DNA from: Azospirillum sp. B510
GTDB lineage: Bacteria > Pseudomonadota > Alphaproteobacteria > Azospirillales > Azospirillaceae
Assembly: GCF_000010725.1 (NCBI RefSeq)
Contig: NC_013860.1
Span: forward strand, 1 to 64,000
Length of the DNA stretch: 64,000 nucleotides
Reading direction: 5' to 3'
How positions within the stretch are numbered: position 1 is the first letter of the stretch; each line of letters opens with the position of its first letter. Made by a program: the position numbers and the translations under genes. Positions 40,198 to 47,736 of this stretch are shown here, in pieces. A model generated the notes under the pieces. It worked only from the letters and a program-made list of their open reading frames with translations, searched no databases and was not told where the DNA came from.

Positions 40198-41439
40198 ATG
40201 CAGAACAACCGCTTAGAGCAGATCGATGTTGGCGCGTGGCGGACAGCCATTCGGCAGGACACGTTTGCGTACTACCATTATAAGATGGGCGTCGCCCTGG
40301 AGAATACTGGAAGTACGGAGGCGGCCCTGGCCGCTTACGAGCGTGCGATCAGCGAGAAACCCTCGCATGGATCAAGCCACTGGTGTCTTCTGGCGCTTTT
40401 GGAACGAAGCGGTGGCGGGACGCAGCTGGAAGCGGCTCGCGACAGGGCCCTCCGCCTCTGCCCCAATTATCAGGATCAATGGACGGAAGAGCAGGCCGCT
40501 GCCGCCATCGTTGCAAACCGTATTGACGAAGCGGTGACGCTGTTGCGCAGTGTCACAAGGCCATCGGTGCATGGTGCCCAGTTGTGGGCGGATCTGGCCA
40601 GAGTGTACCGGCTGCGGGGCCTTTCCGAGGAAGCGCTGTCCTTTGCCAATACGGCATTGGAAACAGCCCCCGATCTGTGTGAAGCGCATCGGGAAAGAGG
40701 GCTGCTGCTTCGTGTGCGGGGCAAGCTCTCCGAAGCTCTGCATTCTCTGGAAACAGCCGCGCCTGCCTTTCCTTTCGATCTTGAGGTGGCCGGAAACCTC
40801 GCTTTTTGCTATTTGGCATTCCTGCGTTTCGACGCTGCCTTTTCCATCACCGAAAAGCATTGTAAACAACCGAGCCCCAACCAGTTTTGCAACTTGGCAC
40901 ATGTCACAATACTTCATGTGATGGGCCGTTATGACGAGGCTGTGGATTTTATTCGTTCCCTGCTGCTGGTGGATGATTCGGCTTCCTGGTGGCTTGCCTG
41001 TTACGAGGGGCTTGTGGTTCAGGCGATGGGGCGTCTCCCCGATGCCTTGGCATGCTATGAGAGAGCCTTGAAAGAGAGCCGCGACGACTGCAAGCCGATG
41101 GTTCACAGCTTTATCGGCCTCGGTCTTCAGGAGGCTGGCGATGTACAGGGGGCGTTGGACCAGCATTCGGTGGCAACCGGCAACAGCGCAGCCAACGCCT
41201 GGATGTTGGGAAACCATGCCTTGGCCCTTTGGAAAGCGGGACGGGAAGCCGATGCCGATGCTTTGCTCGTCCGCTCGCTCTCCTGTGATGACACTCCCAA
41301 CATCCCAATCGAAATCCATCAAAGACCCTCTTGGGCACGGCCGTATTTCAAAGACGCCTATGCGCGCTTGCGTTCATCCGGCACCGTAATGCCGGATATG
41401 CTTGAGTGGTGGCTTGTACAAGAGGCAAAGCAAGTATAG
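40198..41439 (+). CDS. Tetratricopeptide-repeat protein
   Basis: A 413-residue protein of tandem TPR helices: YHYKMGVALENTGSTEAALAAYERAI, LWADLARVYRLRGLSEEALSFANTAL, ALACYERALKESRD and others. It has no signal peptide or catalytic domain. TPRs mediate protein contacts. It lies between an RmlC-like gene and a radical SAM gene and upstream of a TPR-containing GT41 enzyme, so it may be a scaffold or substrate-presenting partner for them; this is inference. Base composition is lower in GC than the flanks. Confidence 0.8.
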   Translation: MQNNRLEQIDVGAWRTAIRQDTFAYYHYKMGVALENTGSTEAALAAYERAISEKPSHGSSHWCLLALLERSGGGTQLEAARDRALRLCPNYQDQWTEEQAAAAIVANRIDEAVTLLRSVTRPSVHGAQLWADLARVYRLRGLSEEALSFANTALETAPDLCEAHRERGLLLRVRGKLSEALHSLETAAPAFPFDLEVAGNLAFCYLAFLRFDAAFSITEKHCKQPSPNQFCNLAHVTILHVMGRYDEAVDFIRSLLLVDDSASWWLACYEGLVVQAMGRLPDALACYERALKESRDDCKPMVHSFIGLGLQEAGDVQGALDQHSVATGNSAANAWMLGNHALALWKAGREADADALLVRSLSCDDTPNIPIEIHQRPSWARPYFKDAYARLRSSGTVMPDMLEWWLVQEAKQV

Positions 41440-41660
41440 GAAAATTCTGGGAAATTATGGATTTCGTGAAAAACGTAGGGGATTTCTTAGGGTCTTCAAT
41501 AAAAATCTAGACAGCTTCTATAGATTACTTGTGATGCCATCAGGAATAAATTTGATGCACTATGCAAATATTAACTGGTGACTTTCTCAAGTGAATAAAG
41601 CGTTAATTAAAAATTAACAATGAGTGAGATACAGTGTGATCTATAATGGAGGAGCAGGCC
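41440..41660. other. AT-rich intergenic region before the radical SAM gene
   Basis: About 220 bp with no gene and the most AT-rich sequence in the window. It contains a short inverted repeat GTTAATT...AATTAAC (41602-41618) and probably the promoter of the radical SAM gene. A GGAGGAG ribosome site lies at its end. Confidence 0.5.
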
Positions 41661-42725
41661 ATGGCTGATGTTCGACCTTTTCGTGATCATTACGATAATA
41701 AAGACATCATTCCTTTGCGGGATCTATTGCCTCTGGATGTTCCATTTGCCATCAACATAGACCCGGCGAACGCTTGTAATTTCCGCTGTACGTTCTGTCC
41801 TACCGGAGACCTTGATATGCTCCGTACGGTTGGACGACCGAAAGGAGCAATGAATTTTGACCTTTTCCGGAAGATTGTCGACGACATCGCCGATATGGTG
41901 GCGACTTCCGGAAAGCGGATCGAGAAACTCAATCTGCACAAGGACGGCGAACCGCTGATCAACAAAAAACTTGCGCAGATGATTGCATATGCCAAGGCGG
42001 CGAACATCGCTGTTTCCGTTGAAACTACTACCAATGGTTCCCTGCTCGACGAGAAGCGGGCGGTGGAACTGGTCGAATCCGGCCTCGATGCCATCCGTAT
42101 TTCTGTCGAGCATGTTACGGAGACCGGATACAAGGATGTAACGTTAACTTATTCGAATTATGAAGCAATCAAAAGAAATGTGAAATTTCTTTATCATTAT
42201 AAGAAGAGTGTGAACAGCCGTCTCCATGTTCATTGCAAGATAGTCGACAGCGGTTTTTCCCAAGAGGAAAAAGAAAAATTCTTTGATGATTTTGGGAAAA
42301 TCTGCGACTCCATTCATATAGACACATTGATGGGGTGGTCCCGATCCAACGAGAGAGATTGGATGCTGGGAACGGAACCCGAAACGGGAGTGTATGGGTT
42401 TTCGAAAATCCGGGAACGCCAGACCTGTTCCGAACCATTCACAAAACTCGCCATCAACTTCGATGGAACGGTTTCCGTCTGCTGTGTCGACTGGAGCCAC
42501 AGCACCGTCGTCGGTGATACGCGCCGGCAGCGCGTGGGGGATATCTGGCGAGGGGCCGCGTTGCAGGAATTCCGTCGGATGCATCTGGCGGGCCGGCGAA
42601 ACGAAAACAAGGCCTGTGCCGACTGCCATTACATGAAGGGGTTGCCGGCCTGCTCGTTCATCGATGATGACGTGGAGCGTCTGATGCCGCTCTTCAGCGG
42701 CCCCGTGGAGGGTGCGGTGCCGTGA
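41661..42725 (+). CDS. Radical SAM enzyme with SPASM-type C-terminus
   Basis: A 354-residue protein. The iron-sulphur cluster motif is CNFRCTFC (CxxxCxxC, about residues 34-41), in the context AINIDPANACNFRCTFCPTGD. Downstream features include NLHKDGEPLINKKL and a C-terminal set of cysteines (SVCCVDWSHS, NKACADCHYMKGLPAC) that suggests extra SPASM/twitch clusters. SPASM enzymes often modify peptides, and others act in sugar clusters. The ATG at 41661 is preferred over 41646 because GGAGGAG lies 7 bp before it. It is followed at once by the GT41-like gene, so they may act on a common protein substrate. Confidence 0.85.
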   Translation: MADVRPFRDHYDNKDIIPLRDLLPLDVPFAINIDPANACNFRCTFCPTGDLDMLRTVGRPKGAMNFDLFRKIVDDIADMVATSGKRIEKLNLHKDGEPLINKKLAQMIAYAKAANIAVSVETTTNGSLLDEKRAVELVESGLDAIRISVEHVTETGYKDVTLTYSNYEAIKRNVKFLYHYKKSVNSRLHVHCKIVDSGFSQEEKEKFFDDFGKICDSIHIDTLMGWSRSNERDWMLGTEPETGVYGFSKIRERQTCSEPFTKLAINFDGTVSVCCVDWSHSTVVGDTRRQRVGDIWRGAALQEFRRMHLAGRRNENKACADCHYMKGLPACSFIDDDVERLMPLFSGPVEGAVP

Positions 42726-42783
42726 CGACACCCTGCGCCCGCTCCCCTTTCCACTGCTGTTGAATCATCTCGGGTCAGGAAGA

Positions 42784-45714
42784 ATGCAGCCAGACATCGA
42801 TGGCATCCGCCAGACGCTTCTTGAGCTTCTGGCGCGGTTGGAATGCCACCACGCTTCCGCGGAAGGGAAAATCTGGCGCAATCCTCCCGAGCATGGCGTG
42901 TCCTTGCCCGAGGAAACACTGACGGTTTTCGAAGCCACGCTGCGCAGTCGCCTGCAGCAGCGTCCCGCCGACCGGAAAGAGCTTTATTTTCTGCTGGGTG
43001 CATGCCGCTTGCTGAAGGCCGATCTTGGATTTGCAATCCAGGCCTTCCATCTGTGTGTCGCCGAGGACGAGGAGTGGGCTCCCGGCCATGTCTGGCTTGG
43101 GCACCTGCATTTCGGCATGGGCGCCTTGGTGCTGGCCTGGGCATGCTACCGCCGGGCCTTGGTTCTGCAACCCGATGACGCACGGCTGTACCGGCATCTG
43201 TCCTGTTCAGTCTATGCGAAAGATACCGCGATGGCGAGTTCGCTGCTCGAACGCGCGATTCGACTGAACTGCACCTATGTCGAAGGGAGGCGGAATCTGG
43301 CCCGCTGCCGGCTTGCCCGGAACGCGTCTGAATCCTCGATCGGGAATTATCAGCGGGTGCTCGCCCTTGAGCCCGACCATGCGGAGGCTTGGCGCAACCT
43401 CGGCAACGTCATGTATGTGCTGCGGCGGCTGGACGATGCGGGCTTCTATTTCCGGCGGGCGCTGATCCTCGATCCCGCATCCGTTGCAATCAGGACGAGC
43501 CTTTCCGATGTACATTTGATCAGCAATCGCCCTGACGAAGCCGCGGCTCTGCAGCGGACTGTCATCGCTGACAGGGGGCGCGTGGCATCCGTCCAGACGT
43601 TGCCGGAGACGCTGGCGGAACTGCCGGAGAGCCTGTTTGCTCCCGAGACGGGCGATATCGCACGTCTGCTGGCGGGGGTGCTGCCGTCGGCGCATGCTTG
43701 GCGCGACGGGCCGGCCTGGGCGATCGTTGCCTATTCGAGAGGGCTTGAAGGCGATGCCCATGGATGCCTGGAAGCCCTCGACAGGGCGGTCATGGCTGCC
43801 CCCCGGCATGTCCTGTTTCAACTCGACCGGGAGCTTGCCAGGCTGATGATGTCCGATGATGCGGACGCAGCCACCGAATTGGGCCGGCTCTTCGCCACCG
43901 GGGACGCAGTCTGCAACAACTGGCTGGAAAGCGTCGTCCTGCACGAAGCGTTCAATGGCATGGACCTGCTCGGCAGCTGGTGGCGCAAGACCCTGACACA
44001 GACTCCCTCGGTATGGCGACGCTTGCAGTCCGTTCTGCCGCTTGTGTTGGATGGCCCGGAAACCGCCGACGATGGCCGCTATCGATTGGTGCTGAGCGCC
44101 CTGACCTGCGAACCGGATGGTTCCGGCCCGTGGCCCGATCACCTGCGCCGTTGGGCGGAGCTGCATCGCGGCGCCGACCGTAGCGCCTGCCAGACTGCGC
44201 TGTATCAGGCTTGGCGCCTGATACAGTTTTGGGAAGACCGGGACATGCCGATGTGCCGGGCCGTTGCCGACGTTCTCTTCGAACAGGACGACCTGCTGCT
44301 GTCGGCCTGGCTGGAGGCCTTTGGCATCTCCAATGCCCGAGCCGGCTGCGCCGATCCCTGGATGGAGGCGATGTTCGCCGGAACGGCCCGCATGCTGGAG
44401 TTCACAAGGAACCGTCCGGACCTTGACGACCTGCTTCCCCACATCCTGCTGGCAGCCTGCTTCCTGGCACGCAGCGATGCAGTCTATGCCCTGGTCACGC
44501 GGTTCTGGATCGAACGGCTGCGGGGATGGGAACACTGGCACCGGTTTGCCGGTGAAATTCCTGCCCGAATTCCTGCCTCCGCCGCAGACCGGAAAATGCG
44601 TGTCGGCTATGTCGTCCATGACTTCCGATATCAGGATTTCTGCCCAGAACACAATGTCGTGCGGCTTCACGACACCGAACGCTTCGATGTGAGCGTCTTT
44701 TTCGCAACGCCGCAGCACAGCCCCACGGCGCGGCGGCTGGAAGGGTTGCCGCCGCTGTTGAGGGATTTCCCGGGACGGGTGCATAACATCAATGGCCTGG
44801 CTCCGGAGGACAGCGCCGCCCTCATCAACGCGGAGGGCGTCGGCGTGCTGTTCGACACCTTCGGTTGGTGGGCCGGGGAAATCCCCCGGATCTTTGCCCA
44901 GCGTCCGGCACCCGTGCAGGCGACATGGTGCGGTCTGAGCCGCCCGGGCAAAGAGGACATCATGGATTACATCGTCGGGAACGACGACCTGTTCCGTCCC
45001 GGTGAGGAGGACGGCCTTCCGGAGGGTGTCGTCCGTCTGGATGGAGCCTACATCCCGGTCAAGCCGCGAACCCATGTTCCGCAGCCGTTGTCCCGCTCCG
45101 CACTTGGAATTCCGGAGGACTGCTTCGTTTTCCTTGGCTATCACCAAGTCATGAAGATTAACAAGAAAACGCTCGATCTCTGGATGGAGGTCTTGCGCAA
45201 TTGTCCCAACAGTATCCTGATCCTCAACTGGACGAACCCGTGGATAATCCGTAATCTTGCACGCAGTCACGGCATCGATGCATCTCGCATCATGTTTTTC
45301 CGCTTTGTGAGGACCGAGGTCGAACATCTGATGCGCCTGGGAGTGGCGGACCTGTTCCTCGACACCAATCCTTTCACCTCCGCCGCATTGACGGGGGCCG
45401 ATGCCCTGTACATGAAGGTCCCTCGAATCACGTTGGTCGAAGCGAACCTGTATTCCCGTTTTGGGCAGATCATGATGAACGGCATCGGTCTGAACGACTG
45501 GGTGTGCCATGATCGGAAGGAATTCATCGAACGTGCCGTCGCTCTTTACCGCACCCCGGAAGACGTCCAAGCCATCAGGCAGCGGATCGGGTCGCAGGTA
45601 ATCCATTCGGAGTCCCTTGATCCCGCAAAAATCCTGCGCAAACTGGAAAAGGCGATTGAAGTCATGTGGGATCGCCATTGCACAGGGCTGCCGCCGACAT
45701 CTTTTCGGGTTTAG
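42784..45714 (+). CDS. TPR plus O-GlcNAc-transferase-like (GT41) protein
   Basis: A 976-residue protein. Residues about 60-260 are TPRs (VWLGHLHFGMGALVLAWACYRRAL, AWRNLGNVMYVLRRLDDAGFYFRRAL). A middle helical region follows. Residues about 600-960 resemble the catalytic domain of O-GlcNAc transferases/SPINDLY (GT41): MRVGYVVHDFRYQD, FVFLGYHQVMKINKKTLDLW with the conserved Lys, PNSILILNW, DLFLDTNPFTSAALTGADALYMKVPRIT. The HTT of animal OGT reads ALT here. Such enzymes transfer a sugar to Ser/Thr of proteins, for example flagellins or adhesins. The start is uncertain; 42712 is an alternative. Confidence 0.85.
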   Translation: MQPDIDGIRQTLLELLARLECHHASAEGKIWRNPPEHGVSLPEETLTVFEATLRSRLQQRPADRKELYFLLGACRLLKADLGFAIQAFHLCVAEDEEWAPGHVWLGHLHFGMGALVLAWACYRRALVLQPDDARLYRHLSCSVYAKDTAMASSLLERAIRLNCTYVEGRRNLARCRLARNASESSIGNYQRVLALEPDHAEAWRNLGNVMYVLRRLDDAGFYFRRALILDPASVAIRTSLSDVHLISNRPDEAAALQRTVIADRGRVASVQTLPETLAELPESLFAPETGDIARLLAGVLPSAHAWRDGPAWAIVAYSRGLEGDAHGCLEALDRAVMAAPRHVLFQLDRELARLMMSDDADAATELGRLFATGDAVCNNWLESVVLHEAFNGMDLLGSWWRKTLTQTPSVWRRLQSVLPLVLDGPETADDGRYRLVLSALTCEPDGSGPWPDHLRRWAELHRGADRSACQTALYQAWRLIQFWEDRDMPMCRAVADVLFEQDDLLLSAWLEAFGISNARAGCADPWMEAMFAGTARMLEFTRNRPDLDDLLPHILLAACFLARSDAVYALVTRFWIERLRGWEHWHRFAGEIPARIPASAADRKMRVGYVVHDFRYQDFCPEHNVVRLHDTERFDVSVFFATPQHSPTARRLEGLPPLLRDFPGRVHNINGLAPEDSAALINAEGVGVLFDTFGWWAGEIPRIFAQRPAPVQATWCGLSRPGKEDIMDYIVGNDDLFRPGEEDGLPEGVVRLDGAYIPVKPRTHVPQPLSRSALGIPEDCFVFLGYHQVMKINKKTLDLWMEVLRNCPNSILILNWTNPWIIRNLARSHGIDASRIMFFRFVRTEVEHLMRLGVADLFLDTNPFTSAALTGADALYMKVPRITLVEANLYSRFGQIMMNGIGLNDWVCHDRKEFIERAVALYRTPEDVQAIRQRIGSQVIHSESLDPAKILRKLEKAIEVMWDRHCTGLPPTSFRV

Positions 45715-45769
45715 AGCATCCAACAGAATCATCTTTGGATGAAACACCAGCAGATGAGGCTGGCGGCTA

Positions 45770-45876
45770 TTTGATGGAATGCGGTGAAGATGTCGGCGCT
45801 GCGCCCACCGACAGTGGGCGAAGTCGCAGCCCTTGTCCGCGTACTGTTTGGCCGGGCGTCGTCCGGAACGTGTCAA
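45770..45876 (-). pseudogene. Possible remnant of an IS5-type transposase
   Basis: On the minus strand the frame reads RRPAKQYADKGCDFAHCRWAQRRHLHRIP, which resembles the ADKGYD.. CR..L.RRGI..RI segment of IS5-family transposases. No start, ends or other domains remain. It lies between the GT41-like gene and the intact IS3 element. The match is short. Confidence 0.35.
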
Positions 45877-45903
45877 CGACTGTGAGACAGCCCGAGTTAT
45901 GAA

Positions 45904-46914
45904 TTAGGCTTGGATGGTCTCTGGCTTTTGCGGCGGATTGATCCAGACTTCGATTGGCTTTGCGGGTGGTTGAGGCGCTTTGCGAACGAAACGCTCCGGT
46001 GTGCGGCGAAAGGCACGGTCGAGGGTTTGCTGGCGGGCGGCATGGACGGCGTCGGCTTGGCCGTAATGGACTTGGTCTGGGGTCATCAGGCCGATGCCGG
46101 CATGGTGGTGATCCCGGTTGTACCAGGTGAAGAAGTCCCGGCAGAAGGCCCTGGCATCCTCGATGGAGCCGAAGCGCTTGGGGAATTGCGGCTGATATTT
46201 CAGGGTCTTGAAGTGGGCCTCCGAGAACGGGTTGTCATTGGAGGTGTGGGGCCGGCTGTGCGATTTGGTGACGCCGAGGTCGGCGAGCAGGAGAGCGGTC
46301 GCCTTGGCCTTCATCGGGCCGCCTCGATCGGCGTGCAGGGTCAACTGGCCGGGTGGGACGGCGTTCTTGGTCAGCGTCTCCTCGAACAGCGCCTTGAACA
46401 GGGTGGCGCTCTCGGCATCGGCGACGCACCAGCCGACAACGCGGCGGCTGAAGATGTCGAGGATCACGTAGAGGTAGTAATAGGACCACTTCATCGGCCC
46501 CATCAGCTTGGTGATGTCCCAGGACCAGACCTCGTTCGGGGCCTTGGCCAGCAATTCGGGTTTCCGGTAGGCCGGATGACGGAGCTGGTCGCGGCGTTCG
46601 CGGACCTCGTCATGCTCCGCCAGCAGGCGGTACATGGTGCGGATGGAGCAATGATAGACGCCTTCATCGAGCAGGGTGGCGTAGACTTCCGCCGGGGCGA
46701 GATCGACGAAGCGCGGCTCGCGCAGAAGGGCGAGCACCGTCTGGCGCTCCTGGACCGCGAGCGCCCGCGGCGGGCGTGGCCGGGGGCGAGGCGCCGGTTC
46801 CCGGCCGGCCAGCCGGACCCGATGCCGATGGACGCTGGCGCGGGCGACGCCGACAGCGGCGCAGGCCGCACTCACAAGACCGCGGTCGGGGGCCAAGGTG
46901 GCGATCGCGCTCAT
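45904..46914 (-). CDS. IS3-family transposase OrfB (catalytic)
   Basis: A 336-residue integrase-type transposase. The DDE core is visible: VWSWDITKLMGPMKWSYYYLYVILD (first Asp), LTLHADRGGPMKAKA (second Asp) and FSEAHFKTLKYQPQFP (Glu). Its ATG overlaps the OrfA stop by one base (ATGA). It is in the -1 frame relative to OrfA, and the frame is open from the slippery run onward, so an OrfAB fusion could be made. Confidence 0.93.
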   Translation of the reverse strand: MSAIATLAPDRGLVSAACAAVGVARASVHRHRVRLAGREPAPRPRPRPPRALAVQERQTVLALLREPRFVDLAPAEVYATLLDEGVYHCSIRTMYRLLAEHDEVRERRDQLRHPAYRKPELLAKAPNEVWSWDITKLMGPMKWSYYYLYVILDIFSRRVVGWCVADAESATLFKALFEETLTKNAVPPGQLTLHADRGGPMKAKATALLLADLGVTKSHSRPHTSNDNPFSEAHFKTLKYQPQFPKRFGSIEDARAFCRDFFTWYNRDHHHAGIGLMTPDQVHYGQADAVHAARQQTLDRAFRRTPERFVRKAPQPPAKPIEVWINPPQKPETIQA

Positions 46915-47393
46915 CGCGGCGTCTCGTCGCTGTCGGCGGGAGGCAAGGCAATCCCCAGCAGGTCCGAGATTTTTTTTTGGACGTCGATGACCGCCTCGGC
47001 CCGTTCCAGGCGGCGCTGGAGGCGGGCGATGTCCTGGCGGGCCTTGGCCAACTCCGCCTCCAGCGGGTTGGCGGGAGCCGCCTTCGGCCCGCGCTTGAGC
47101 GGCTTCAGCGCCTCGAAGGCACCGGCATCGCGTTGCCGGCGCCAGTCGGTCAGGGCCGACGAATAAAGACCTTCCCGCCGCAGGATCGCGGCGATCCCAC
47201 CGGTGTCCGCCGCCCGATCCGTCTCGGCGAGGATCCGCAGCTTCTCCGCCGCCGTGAAGGTCCGGCGCTTCGGACGCGACGAAAACTCCGGGGGAACTGC
47301 CACAGGCGCGGCAACAACCCGCGGCGTCTCACCGGCGTCGGGAACCGCCTCCGATACAGGGGCGGACAGGGGCATCTTGTTGGGCATAACCAC
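46911..47393 (-). CDS. IS3-family transposase OrfA (helix-turn-helix)
   Basis: A 160-residue protein. RRTFTAAEKLRILAETDRA...GIAAILRREGLYSSALTDWRRQRD is the helix-turn-helix part. A leucine-zipper-like coiled coil follows (LEAELAKARQDIARLQRRLERAEAVIDVQKK). A run of nine A residues (T in the plus strand, 46970-46978) falls in the codons VQKKI and is a likely -1 slippage site that would fuse OrfA to OrfB. Confidence 0.9.
   Translation of the reverse strand: MVMPNKMPLSAPVSEAVPDAGETPRVVAAPVAVPPEFSSRPKRRTFTAAEKLRILAETDRAADTGGIAAILRREGLYSSALTDWRRQRDAGAFEALKPLKRGPKAAPANPLEAELAKARQDIARLQRRLERAEAVIDVQKKISDLLGIALPPADSDETPR
46970..46978 (-). promoter_or_regulatory. Slippery A9 run for programmed -1 frameshifting
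   Basis: Nine consecutive A residues on the minus strand lie 56 bases before the OrfB start. The -1 frame is open from here through the OrfB start codon. IS3-family elements commonly use A-rich slippery sites to make the OrfAB transposase. Confidence 0.6.
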
Positions 47394-47447
47394 GAAATCA
47401 GTTTCCTACCCCCTCAAGCTTAAACTTCAGGGGGCACGGTGTCTCAC

Positions 47448-47736
47448 TCTCATTGGCACAGAGGGGTCTTGGCCGGCCAGCACATTGGCGGATTGCCGGC
47501 ACGGCAGGCATCGACCAGCGCTTCCAGGAACTTGCCGTCGTGCCTGTTAGAGCGGATCAATCGGGGTTACGCTTCAAGTCGGGTCGGGTCCTACGCAGAT
47601 CCGATCCGAAACGGGGGCGGAAGAACGTGATCCTGAGGATCACGTTATGCTGAGTTGTGGCGGGACCGGAAAGACCATCGGGGGCCGCTCGACCACGATC
47701 ATCGGAAGCATCGAGGGGCCGTTGGATGGCCGGGAT
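47448..47736. other. Gap between the IS3 element and the minus-strand sugar operon
   Basis: About 290 bp without a convincing gene. A short minus-strand frame near 47455-47565 reads RHDGKFLEALVDACRAG and could be the tail of a lost gene. The stretch also contains the perfect hairpin at 47624-47646. Confidence 0.4.
47624..47646 (-). terminator. Perfect hairpin downstream of the minus-strand sugar operon
   Basis: AACGTGATCC and GGATCACGTT form a perfect 10-bp stem with a 3-base loop, 91 bp after the stop of the last operon gene (47737). There is no long T run, so it is either a weak terminator or an RNA-stabilising or binding element. Confidence 0.5.

Larger units (their letters stand above)
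45882..47447 (-). mobile_element. IS3-family insertion sequence with orfA and orfB
   Basis: Two overlapping minus-strand genes are bounded by short inverted ends, GTGAGACAGCCC near 45882 and its imperfect complement in GGTGTCTCAC near 47447. No clear target-site duplication was seen. Both reading frames are intact and overlap by ATGA, and a 9-base A run allows OrfAB fusion, so the element may be functional. Confidence 0.82.

Noticed and set aside
43207..45876. Antisense frame of 889 codons over the GT41-like gene
   Set aside because: The plus-strand protein has TPR and GT41 features. Only the first about 35 codons of the antisense frame, past the gene end, may be an IS5-type remnant, listed separately.
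45882..47447. Target-site duplication for the IS3-family element
   Set aside because: The bases flanking both ends do not match each other, so no duplication is claimed.
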